A stretch of DNA of 31,475 nt, from the NCBI RefSeq assembly GCF_008831285.2, contig NW_022204683.1, forward strand, positions 1 to 31,475, read 5' to 3'. The notes below the pieces were generated by a model. The model saw nothing but the letters and a program-made list of their open reading frames with translations, was not told the origin of the DNA and made no database searches. Position 1 is the first letter of the stretch. Each line of letters begins with the position of its first letter. A program made the translations under genes and the position numbers. The DNA is from Nymphaea colorata. Its lineage: Eukaryota; Streptophyta; Magnoliopsida; Nymphaeales; Nymphaeaceae. Positions 9,301 through 19,716 of this stretch are shown here, in pieces.

Positions 9301-12300
9301 ATTTAGGCCTCTCTCAAACGAATTTAGTTTTCTCGTTCTACAAGTTCTTCCTGCAGGAGTTTCTTTGTCTCTATTATCTACGTTTCTAAGGTGTGAATCC
9401 TTTGCCTATTGGCGGTTGATTACAGTTGGTACTTTGTATCTTTATGCTATACTTATACTTCTCTTTCTATGATCTATTGCTGCAGCATTTGGATTGCCTA
9501 AGTATGCTCTTTCAAATATTTTTCCATCTTTTGTTCATACTACTCCACCAGTTTTTATGAGTTATTCAATCGTAAATTAAGTTCATTTATCTATTCCTGA
9601 AGGTTGGATGATAGATCTGATCTGTTGGCTACCTACTTTGCGTATTTTTCTTGAAGGATAGTGTAATCTTAGTTCAGCTTTGATAACTATTTATCTTTTT
9701 ATTGAATTTATGCTTTAATTTGATTATATCTCTCAGAAGATGCCTAAAGTAATGCTTTGACCTATTTATCTTATGCTTTTTGTTCTTGGGTTCGGCCAAT
9801 ATATTATTATTCCAAGGATTTGATTCTTGGTGATGATGAAGATAGTTGTTTGGCTAATTAAATGTGTTCTTCCTACCAATGCTTGGCTTTAGCAGCATTT
9901 TCCATATCTTTTTCGACTAAAATATATTCCAAATCATTAATTCTGTTAATGTATTATCTGTTCTTGCTGTTAATTGATTCAATAGTCTGCTAAAACATTG
10001 ATGATTTTTAAACTTACTCCCAGAAAGATTCACTTATCTTTCTAATCTATAGATACAAGTAAAAAAGTTAATTATCTTTATTAGTCTTCTATTCCTTTAT
10101 AATCTATATGTGTCTCTTCATCTAATTGCATTACGATTACAATAATTAATTCTTCGATTGGACTTCATCTATAATCGCCATCATTTCTTATCTTTGGCTA
10201 ATAAGCTTTATTTCGTTGATGGCTAGCTATTCCTCAGTCTATTTTAGCGCTTTTTAGTTCTCAGTTATCACTTCAGAGGCTTGCAGGGCAGTAGACAGCG
10301 CTTCTTCTCTTTGGGAGTTGAACTAAAAGCATTCTTCTTCAAGAGCTTTCTTTTGAGACGTCATAAAATTGATTTGCTTGTTTAGCCTGTCAATCTATTA
10401 TGACTTTTATTGCAGTTCGGTGACAAATTATTGAATCTTTGCCTATTTTTAGCTGACTTATCGTTGAATTAAAGCATTGTGCTAAATAGATTCCTTCAAT
10501 TTTATCTCGAGATCTTCAATTTAATGTACAATTTACTCCAATTTCTCATCGAATTAATTCTTTATGTGTTCAGTATTATTGTTCATTTCCAATTCATAGG
10601 CTTTTAAAGTTGATTCTACTACTTGTCGTTAGTTTTTCATCACAGCTATTTGGCCTTCATAACATTTTACAATCTATTGTATCTTTGTATTGTACTGCTC
10701 TTCAATCAACCTCAACTCATTCTTATTTTTGTTATTTTGTGCCTGAATCTCGTCTTGATGTTACGCCTTTAACTGCTATATCGACTTTAGCATATTGTTT
10801 CTTTCCTATTGTTTCATTTTTATAAGATTTTACACTTATTCTCGTAATAAATTTTAGACTCTCTGTTTTTACATGATTGCATATTAAGCTTGTCTAATGG
10901 AGGATACTAAATATTCTCTTTATAAGATAACTCGCTGAAGTTATTCCCTTGCCTCTAATAGCTATTGCCTAGCATAATCATTTTGCTCGTTAACTGCATG
11001 AGAAATTTTTTAACTTTTAGCCGTAGATTTATCTTTATCATTTTATTGCTCATTAAGCTGGTTTTTCAGTTGGTTCAACTCTGCCGAGGATGATTCATTT
11101 GACATGCTTAAAAACTTGAGTTGATTTTCGTGAGATTGCTCCATAAGGTTGATCATTTCTTCTAATGATCCGATTTGTCCTTTATATTATGCCTATCTTT
11201 GAGCAAACTATGCCTATTTTTCTTGAATTTGACGCTTTAGCTTATCATTTTCTTGATGCTATCGATCAAGAATGGTGTTCAGTTCCTCGTAGGAATGCTA
11301 AATGGACTTATGAGACGAAGTAAGCCTTTGGATTTGAAGGTTAAGCTCAGATTATATCTTTAAAGCCTTATCATTCAACTATTTTTGCATACTCTCATAC
11401 TTCTGATACTCGATATTTGCATTCTAAATGGATGTCTGCTCATTTTCGGCACTTTTCTTTTTCTATTTGAGCTGAAGCAAAAGCTATTCTATCAGTTTTT
11501 CATTTCGGGAAATGCATTCATTTGATTCTGATTTTACAATTGAGAGCTATGCTTCTAAAAGCTCGTATTAATTCACCAAATCGTTGTTGTGATTTTTTAG
11601 GTTTTAAAGTTATTTGGTTTTTTTATTGATTGCATATTCAAGTTTGGTTTTTTCTTCAAAATGAGCTTTTTCTATATTAATGATGTGCGTTTCTCTAATA
11701 TCGATTTCATTTTCCAGGTTTTTAATAGATATTTCATGTTCTTTCTTAAATTCCTTAAAAGTTTGTTCTTAATTTGTGACTTTCTGCTCTAAAGTAGTCT
11801 TCAAATGCTCATTTTCCCAATGAATTTGCGCAATATCGGTGATTAATCTTTATAAATTAGCATCCTTATTCGCTACTTCCTTCCGTAGGTTGTCAGACTC
11901 AGCAATTAAGCTTGATAGCTGTTCAGAATAGAGTTTTATTTGAGATTATGAGTGGTTTTTCACTCTTTCCAGCTAAGCCGTCAGATCATCATTCTTTTGG
12001 GTAAGTATAGAAATCGCCTGTTGATATGTCTTGCTATTATTCTCAGCTGCCTTGAGAGAACTGCTTTGCTGCTCTAGGCTTTTATTCAACGTATTAACTT
12101 GCCTTTTAAGTTCGGAAATTGTCTTTTCGTCTGCGTCTATTGTAGCGTCTTTAAGGATAAGCTCATTGTGAGCTCTTTTTATCTTTTATTACATAAATTT
12201 GATTGTCTCTGATTTCTCATTTTCTCTATCTTTTGCTTATAACGATTATTTTGCTGTTTTAAGCGATTCATTTTGCTGCTGTAGTTGCTGGCAAAGCGTC

Positions 12301-13670
12301 TAAAGGTTATTGCGTACTTTTTCAGACTCTTTTAATCTTGCAGCATACGTATTTCTTTAATTTTTGAGTTATTCGCTTTTATCATTCATGACTTGTTTTA
12401 GCTGATGGTTCTGATCCTATAGAACTTCCATTTGTTCGGAAAGTTTTGATGTTGAAAGCTTGAGAGCGTAATTTTCTTTGTTGAGCATGCTGATTTCCTC
12501 AATGAGGGCAAGTTTTCGAATCACTTATTCTTTAAGTTGCCCCTTCAGCTCATCTCTTTCATTCCTGACACGCTACCACTCACTTGCTTTTCCCAATGCA
12601 GCCATAAGCTATTCTGTTTGCTCGCTTAATCTTTGCTAGAATTGATGTCTATCTCTTTGGATGGTTTCCTACAAACCGGCTACCTTGGTTTGATAGTATT
12701 CAATATTTCTATTGCATGACTGATGCTGTCTTTCTAAGCTTTGTGCAGAATCTGAGATATTGATTATTCTAGAAGTCAGTTGTTTTTCCTGTGATAGCTT
12801 CTATTCGCTTAATGCAATCAGCTGAGAGTCCTTTTAGATGATTTGCTCTTTCACTCTATTCAGCTACTTCTCGAGATATGCATTACGGTTGGTTAGAGTC
12901 TCATTGTTTGTCTTCAAATCTTCGATAAGCGAATTTAGACTATTGTACTTGTCATTTATAGTGGTGAAAGAGGCACCTTAAAATTCAGAAGTGGGTTCCT
13001 CTTCATGGTTCGGCTCGAGTAACCCCAAACGCTGTCTGAAACTCTGCAAAGCGTCATCTTTTCGATGGATACTGGTATCCTCATCCTCTTGCCGATGATT
13101 GATTTGTTTATTTTGTGGGAGATCTGTATTTTGGGGATTGTTCTTCGAGGCTAGGCTCAGTCTTTTTATAATATCGCGTTACCTCTTCTCCCTGCTGCGA
13201 AGAAGTTGTGTCCTCTCCTCGATTGTTCTCAATTGTTCCGATTCCTGAGACAGTCTTTCCTAAATTCTGTAGATTTCTTGAATGGGTGGTTTCCTAGCAG
13301 AAAGGATGTTATTGGCATTGCGGGTGAGGGCTTCTCTAATAGCCAATAGGTCGGCCTTACGGGCAGAGTGGGGACCTGTATAATGGGCATGTTGTTGATT
13401 GATCCTGTCAATCTTAAGATTAAGTTCCAGGATGCGTTTGTCTTTTTATTTTGACTGTCTCTCCTGACGCTAGACTTCCTCTTCCAACAGAGGACAGGTA
13501 TTGCAATTGGCCTCCTTAGCAGCCTTCAAACGTTCTTTGATGTTACGTATGCTATGTTTTACTCGTTCGTCAGTGCGCTAGAGGTCTGATATTTCACGCT
13601 GGATCATCTTGGCGCGGTTGTTGCTATCCTCCTTCATTGTTCGGGGGGTGACCAATGGATTATTATTCAT
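6319..13670 (-). CDS. giant coiled-coil protein, about 2443 aa
   Basis: I do not recognise a named family. From ATG 13670 (MNNNPLVTPRTMKED) one frame is consistent at every point I sampled down to a 20-nt intron at 6600-6619, then ends at TGA 6319. It covers nearly a quarter of the chromosome. Almost the whole chain is heptad-rich helix full of E, K, Q, L and S, with hundreds of Glu written as TAA/TAG. Short non-coil parts are a Cys pair near residue 60 (CNTCPLLEEE), a proline- and serine-rich break around the PQNTDLPQNK segment, and a C-terminal region with a hydrophobic helix block (EEDIFNLIFLYLGGFREGVHE) ahead of a low-complexity acidic tail ending KLKKKK. No motor head, FHA, GRIP or PACT domain is evident. 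Length and composition suit a basal-body, centriolar-scaffold or cortical tether protein, which is inference only. I did not translate every codon. Confidence 0.75.
6600..6619 (-). other. intron, 20 nt (coiled-coil gene)
   Basis: Minus-strand GTAATTGGCTTATTATTTAG, phase 1. It joins PITEMKTG to SEKKKSLIFVSD; the unspliced frame meets TGA shortly after. It is the only intron needed in this long gene. Confidence 0.8.
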
Positions 13671-13818
13671 TTAGATTAATAAGTTTATCACGAAATTCGC
13701 CAGAAATACTAATCATCAATTAAAAATCAACTTCATATGGAAACACCCTACTTTTGATGGACAAATTAATGAACCAATTATTGTCTATACTTTAATTTTA
13801 TGATAAAAAGATAATGCA
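13671..13818. other. spacer, 148 bp
   Basis: AT-rich, between the 3' end of the pseudokinase gene and the start of the coiled-coil gene, both minus strand. It must hold the terminator of one and the promoter of the other; I see no specific motif. Confidence 0.5.
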
Positions 13819-14684
13819 TCATACATGACGAGTTCTATGGAATTTTGCTTGCTATAGGACCTGATGTAGCTTGGGCCTGGTTGCTTGGTTATGGTCCAAC
13901 ATTAGATTGATAAAATCTTTCAAGTCCAAGCTATACGAACTTTTATTCATAAGGCTCTGTTTTTCTACGGTTTGCAATAGTGATACTCCGCTTACCTCCA
14001 AAGTTAAAGTCTAAAGCATCACCATTCCTATGCTGTAAACAGCGGATGCCTATATACCTATCGGATCTTTAGAGGGGTTTAAACTATACTTGATGATTGA
14101 GTTTTGGCGACTTTCGGGTGGTGAGTAGACCTCACTTGCCAGAGCATATTCGTTATTGAAGAAACTAAGCCTGCAAACCAATCTCACGTAGCCATTTGGA
14201 TCAATCACAACGTTAAACGGGCATATGCTTCCTATAGGCTCTAGAGGATAGACAGACTGCCACTCCAATGCTGCTTTTGACATATATTTGAGCAATTTCC
14301 ACAGTTCCTGCTACCTAAACCGAACATTTTTTTCTTTTCGATTGCCAATCTATCGATCCAGCGTGAAAACGAACAGTTAGTAGTAAATCTAGGTATTCCA
14401 ATCCGTACAGTCTTGCTTTGAAGGTCAAAGCGATGAAAATCCTCCTGTGCACAGCATCCATAGTCAACGATATGTTAAGGCGCATCGATTTTAACAGGCA
14501 TGAGTATATGTTTCTTGAGGAAAAGTGGATCTGCCAATTTTCTCCAAATAAGAAAGGACTCTTAAACCTTGACCTGCGCGGTGAGCAATTGCTACTTTTC
14601 GTCCAACTAGTACTGAATGAGTCCTGGGTGGCAAAGCTGATAGAAATGTTCGAGGGTGTTCTTGCCGTTATTGCTGTTTCCCAT
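13819..14684 (-). CDS. protein pseudokinase with possible N-myristoylation site
   Basis: A 281-aa kinase-like fold without catalytic residues. Recognisable parts in order are a hinge/alphaD region (IYYELFVFTLDREI, then RFREQELWKLL), a catalytic-loop equivalent ICPFNVVID (about 148-155) that keeps Asn but lacks HRD, and VRLVCRLSFF where DFG should be. The APE-like YSPPES, the alphaF signature AVYSIGMVMLETLT and the C-terminal ATRPKLHQVL (kinase Arg box) follow. No VAIK lysine or glycine loop is visible in the short N-lobe. The protein begins MGNSNNGK, so Gly2 could be myristoylated and the protein membrane-tethered; the site is suboptimal. One 20-nt intron (14389-14408) is needed. It is divergent from the helicase gene with 74 bp between start codons. 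It probably acts as a scaffold or allosteric partner, by analogy with other pseudokinases. Confidence 0.75.
14389..14408 (-). other. intron, 20 nt (pseudokinase gene)
   Basis: Minus-strand GTACGGATTGGAATACCTAG, phase 0, joining FHRFDLQSKT to IYYELFVFTL. Confidence 0.8.
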
Positions 14685-14758
14685 CAAATAATATAAGGTC
14701 TAACTACATATAAAATTGCCCCTTCTTCTCAGTTGCAATCGGCAATCATATAATTAAC
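14685..14758. promoter_or_regulatory. 74-bp bidirectional promoter region
   Basis: The only sequence between the divergent start codons of the pseudokinase and helicase genes. AT-rich with a TATATAAA-like stretch near 14708. Both transcription starts must lie here or within the genes. Confidence 0.5.
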
Positions 14759-17700
14759 ATGGAGATTAGCTCGGATTCCTCATCAAGCAGCAACGACTCC
14801 GCAGAGTTCAGACGCATCTACCAAAAGCAACTCGCCAAACAGTACGGAAACAGCAGCAAACCGCTCAAAGCATAGGGACGACGCAGGTCCACATCCCCCG
14901 ATCGGCCTGCTCGCCGTCGCTCCCACTCACGCTAGAGGTCACGCTCCAGAGATCGCAAAAAACGCAATAGAAAGAGAAGCATCTCTCCTCCCAAAGGGCC
15001 ATAACCGATGATGATGCCCGTGGAGATTCGATGGTACATATACCCGCGCAGTCCAAAGATCGACATGAGGGGACGCATCCTAAAAAAGTAGAAGGAAATT
15101 CTAGAGCTGCCCATCTACCGCAAGCAGGAAGAAATTCTCACAGCGATTATGCAAAACCAGTTCGTTTTGGTCACCGGAGAGACAGGATGTGGCAAATCGA
15201 CACAAGTCCCCAGATTGCTCTATGAGTACCTGCGCGCGACCGAAGCGACAGGCAAGATCATGTGCGTGCAGCCACGTCGATTGGCTGTGCTCAACTTGCA
15301 CGGAATTATGGAGAGTCAAATGCCAGAAAAGAGAGTCATTGGATATCAAATCGGCATGACCTCGTGCATAGCTCCGACCAATCGTATTGTCTTCGTCACT
15401 AACGGCATCTTTTTGCAAAGATTGGTCCACAGCACTGACTTTTTCGAAGAATACCCCTTTATCATCCTTGACGAAGTTCACTAGCGAGACATCGATACAG
15501 ACTTCATCCTGCTTACGCTCAAGAGACTCATCAGGCAGCATCCTCGTGTGCGCATCATCTTGATGAGCGCCACCATAGACAACGAGCTTTTCCGCTACTA
15601 TTTTGCCTCTGATCACATCAACAACATCCTTCAGGAGGAAAATTTCTATAAAAAGATCATACTTGCCCAACAAAAAGCCAAACGCCAGCATCATGGTGAA
15701 GACTAGGAGGAAGATGAGGTAGAAATCAACAGCGATAATGAAGCAGCCTTCTATCAATCATATGGATTTGAGTTCATGAAGGCAAAAGACCCATGTCCAG
15801 CTATTAACGTCACCGAACCAGGCAAATACAAGCGGACTTATTTCTATCTTGATACGATGCACAAGTTCCTCCGCTAAGGCACGACAAACAGTCGTTGGGG
15901 ATCAATCATCTTCAGCGATAAATACCCAAGCACCCACAAGGAATTACATTAATCAGTGTTTCTGATACTAGAACAAGTAGCATATCTGCATCGTAAGAAG
16001 GAAAAAAAATGTTCAGTTTTGATATTTGTGCCAGGTCTGGCATAAATCTAAGGTCTCAGCGATTCACTCTCAAGGATGATGCTAGGAGAGAAGTTCAGAC
16101 GCGATTTTGAAGTAATTCACGTCCATTCTACCATCCTAACCAAATAAATCACTGATAAACTGCACGAACCTTAAGGAAACCGCATCAAAGTCATCATCTC
16201 AACCAACATTGCAGAGAGTTCCATAACTGTTTTGGGCGTAGAGTATGTAATAGACTTCTGCCTCAGCAAAGAAGTCAGGTTTGATGTAAGAAGCCGTATG
16301 GAAAATCTTGAGCTAGTATGGGCTAGCAAGGCCAGCTGCAATCAAAGAGCAGGAAGAACAGGACGTGTATGCGATGGAACTGTTTTTAGGCTTCTGGAGG
16401 AATCTTTTTATCAAAAATTGCCTGACTACTCCACTCCCGAAATTCAAAGGTCATCTCTTGATAAGCTGATACTACGCATCAAACTGCTTCACTAAGGGCA
16501 TGACAACTCAATTTTCGCAGACCCTGGAGAAGTATTAGGATCAGCAATCCAGCCTCCCAACCTCAAGAACATCGATACTGCAATCAAGTCTCTTCAGTTT
16601 TGTGGAGGCTTACAGACGAGAGATTAACAGTTCTTTTTGACCGAACTTGGTCGCTTCTACATCGATATTCCTATCGATATAACTTACTGTAAGTTGCTGG
16701 TGGTGTCTCTTTTGCTTGGAACTTTCTAGGACATCATAATCCTCGTTTCCATTCTAAGTCAGAGCAAGACTGCAGTGCGAAAGGGCAACATAGACAAGAA
16801 CTATGCTACTTACTATCAAACTATGGACAATCCACACACTTGTGACTTCCTTTCCCTCATCAATCTCTATAAATCATCATGCAATATCTACAGAAGCTCT
16901 CAAAACCGTAACAGTCGCAGCAACTAGCTAGCTCTCTAGACTTATTATGAAGTCAGAGAAATGATCAAAGACATCAATAAACGTATGAGGAAAAAAGACG
17001 CCTTTAAGAAACACATGGAAAACATCTCAACGTAGCCTTAAAAACCACGCACGATGAGCAAGCAAGAAGAGGAGTAACATCTTTTCAGATTCAAACTTAC
17101 TCTCCTTTGTGGCTTTATCGACAATATTCTCAAAGTAAGGTAGCCTGTCTACGATGAGAAGCAATAGAAGAGGTTACGATTGATGCGTCGTGAGAATATT
17201 CCCACAAAGAACACTGTTTGCCTGTTAAGCTCTAATGTTATTCGCAAACCTGACACTGAGGAAGCATAAGAAAAGCTCAAGAATGTATGGAGGTCTCATG
17301 TTTAGAGAGCAGTTAAAGTGAGGGGGACCCAATTCACTTTGACTTTTGGTCTTAGCTATTTGCACTTTTAGAACTAAAAGGACCTTCACAAGTTTCTCTT
17401 CTACCGCTACGTTGAGTAGAATAAGAAAAGCTACTCGGACCTAGATTCAGGATATGACAAAAACTACCTTTCACCTGCTCAAGTTTTCAAATGCTTTGGC
17501 GAGATGGACCATATGCAGCAAGGAAGACCTGTGACTTATTGCAAAGAGCAGAATGTTGCCATTGACAACTATTCATTGAACAGGATAGTCAACGTTAATG
17601 AAGGAGATCCACAGAAGTTCCTGATTGCTAACAATATAGCAAAACAAAGCTCAAGGATGGTGGCCCGCTACACATCTCTTTTACCTCAAGATATCCCATA

Positions 17701-18847
17701 CCTGGAAGTTATTGGCCACCTACTTTTCTACCCATTCATACATCTAATTCCCAATCGTCAAAAATCTCGCTATTAATTCATCCACCTCAAGAAAAAGCAT
17801 CGCATTCCCATACCCTACAACCTTACTCTTTAGTAAATCTAAAAAGCAAACACAATTCGTCGCAAATTCAGAGCTCATCTTTCGCTTGCAGCTGACCAAG
17901 TGGAGGACTTTTCGGACATCCAAAAACTTTTGCTGTAGTTTGTTTACTTAAAGAGACAAGAAGTAGTTGAATAGGAACGATGGCAATAGACATACCTTAA
18001 GGAAGTGTTCGAAATGAATCCAGATCTAAAAGACGTCTATGCTGAAGTGGTCACTACAACTCACCTTCAAGAAGGAGAAATGGTAGATTAGCAACGTCGA
18101 AGCAATGAAAAGATCTTCATGAATGAAATCAAAGCCAGTGGACTCAGTGTCAACTTCTTCTCAGATGTTCCTATAGGAGGAACCACCATGTAGTGGCGCA
18201 AGGAAGACTACAATAGATGGAAACGCGAAAAACTAAGAGAAATTACATAGATTGAAAGAAAAGCCTTGGATCATGACTCCTACTTGGCATGTGGAGAAGA
18301 TTCATGTGGACTGCGGTTGGCTAAACTCAAGAAAGTCGGTCCCATCACACAGGAAATCTTTCGTGAGCTATTCTAAATTGTGTAAGAAAATGTCCACAAA
18401 GAGGATTTCAGTGAAATGGGGTCACATTTCTGTACCCTATTGATGAGCAACTACATCGACGCTGATTACAAGACATACGCATGTTCAAACCATCATTACT
18501 TTGGTATTATGATTGAACGTGAACGCAGGGTCAGAATAATGCCTTTTTCGCAATTGATGATTATCTATCCCGACGGCTATGCAGAAAAGGCTGAATTTGA
18601 ACGGCTTGACATCAAATATTGGAAGCGTCGGCACGACGAACACCTGCAGGAGAAGTTCAAGATGAAATTGGCGACTTACTGCTTCGTTTGTGATGAACTC
18701 ATGCAATCCTTCAAGGACCTCGAATATCACATCAAGGAAAGCAAACATTACAAGAACGTGAGGGAGTTCAAACGCACGCTTCCGCAGTAGACCAAAAAGG
18801 ACAGCACACCCATGGAAATCTAGCATAGTCATCAGGAAGGTTATTGA
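14759..18847 (+). CDS. DEAH-box RNA helicase of the TDRD9/Spindle-E family
   Basis: An intronless 1362-aa frame. An N-terminal Arg/Ser-rich tail (about residues 40-80) precedes a DEAH helicase core: motif I GETGCGKS (140-147), motif II DEVHE (238-242, with the last Glu as TAG at 15482), SAT near 270, STNIAESSIT near 483 and QRAGRTGR near 528. HA2 and winged-helix regions follow. YVIDFCLSK with WASKASCNQRAGRTGRV and, later, SLLPQDIPYLEVIGHLLF closely match the TDRD9/Spindle-E order, and length is near the family's roughly 1400. I find no clear Tudor domain; instead the C-terminus carries a C2H2 finger, C1308-C1311-H1324-H1330. Family members act with PIWI proteins and piRNAs; in ciliates PIWI-bound small RNAs guide DNA elimination, so a comparable role (as for Tetrahymena Ema1) is plausible but unproven. 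YTHDC2/DHX36-type helicases are the main alternative. Confidence 0.88.
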
Positions 18848-18978
18848 TCTTTGTATATTGGCTATAAAACTGAAACTATTATGCTTAATTCTTGTTGATA
18901 AGACACCCAATGATGCATTTTCAAGGGGACTTTGAGGTGATGATGATATTGAAATGTATGATAATGACCATGAAATGA
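18848..18978. other. convergent spacer, 131 bp
   Basis: Lies between the 3' ends of the helicase (+) and SKP1-like (-) genes. AT-rich and dense in TGA triplets. Nothing else is seen; it must hold both 3' ends. Confidence 0.5.
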
Positions 18979-19466
18979 TCAGTTCATGAAGGGGAAGCGT
19001 TCCTTGTACTCCTTGGAGAGTTCGGTGCTGAGTTCAACCTTCAAGCCGAGCTCTTTCTTCTTGTTGTTGTAGTCGTCGAGGGTGGGCTGGATGTGAACGC
19101 GGGTGGCAACCACTGCGGAGATGGCTCTTCTGAGAGGGTAGATCTTGAGGAAATGGGTAGCGCGGTATAGGTTGTTCAATTCCTTGGGATTGAGATTTCC
19201 GATGAGGGCGTTCAGTTCCTTTCCGATGATGTCCTCGAGCACGTTAGTCTTGATTTTGGGGGGTTCCTTGAGTTCGTAGTTGAGCTTGACAAGAATGCTG
19301 AGGACAAACTCGAAGGTCTGCTGATCAATGTTGGTGATCTTGATCTAAATGAGAGAATTCTTACGCCGCCCTGCTCGATGGCCTTGGCTTCCTCGATGTA
19401 CTTCATCACAGCCTCGTGTTTTTCGGTAAGCTCGTAATCTTTGCCGTCAACGTTAACCACTACCAT
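18979..19466 (-). CDS. SKP1-like protein
   Basis: SKP1 links F-box proteins to cullin-1 in SCF ubiquitin ligases. The 155-aa product is the usual SKP1 length. It starts MVVVNVDGKDYELTEKHEAV (beta1-alpha1 of the BTB-like fold) and continues with GGIKITNIDQQTFEFVLSIL, then LKEPPKIK. The C-terminal F-box-binding part is PKELNNLYRATHFLKIYPLRRAI, equivalent to the family's LFELILAANYLDIKPLLDL. The acidic loop seen in animals and fungi is short here, and the end (FPFMN) does not show the usual WCEEK, so it is a divergent member. One 20-nt intron (19345-19364) in phase 0. It is divergent from SMC4 with 250 bp between starts. Confidence 0.75.
19345..19364 (-). other. intron, 20 nt (SKP1-like gene)
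   Basis: Minus-strand GTAAGAATTCTCTCATTTAG, phase 0, between AIEQGG and IKITNIDQQ. Confidence 0.85.
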
Positions 19467-19716
19467 ATCTTACTATAATTCTTTATTAAAACAACAAATA
19501 ATCTCATTTATGCACGCACTAAAACCACAATAAGCTTATATAAATCATTAGCATCATCCAAAAATCATGCTTAAATAGTTTTATGTTGATTATACCTTCT
19601 TGGGGGAAGAAATGAATAGAAGCTATAATGCAGAAAGAGTCATGATGATTTAATGAATCACTATTTTTGGGATTGATTTGGCGGTCTTTGGTCACCTTTC
19701 ATATACATTTGCACTT
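19467..19716. promoter_or_regulatory. divergent promoter region between SKP1-like and SMC4 genes
   Basis: 250 bp, AT-rich, the longest gene-free stretch inside the chromosome. It serves both divergent genes. No specific operator or RNA gene is visible. Confidence 0.5.

Noticed and set aside
15101-15757. 218-aa open frame on the minus strand
   Set aside because: It is antisense to the helicase core, whose plus-strand motifs I to III are unmistakable.
19678-19716. SMC4 start at an upstream TTG (19678)
   Set aside because: Eukaryotic genes start at ATG; the ATG at 19717 is the first in frame and precedes the conserved head.
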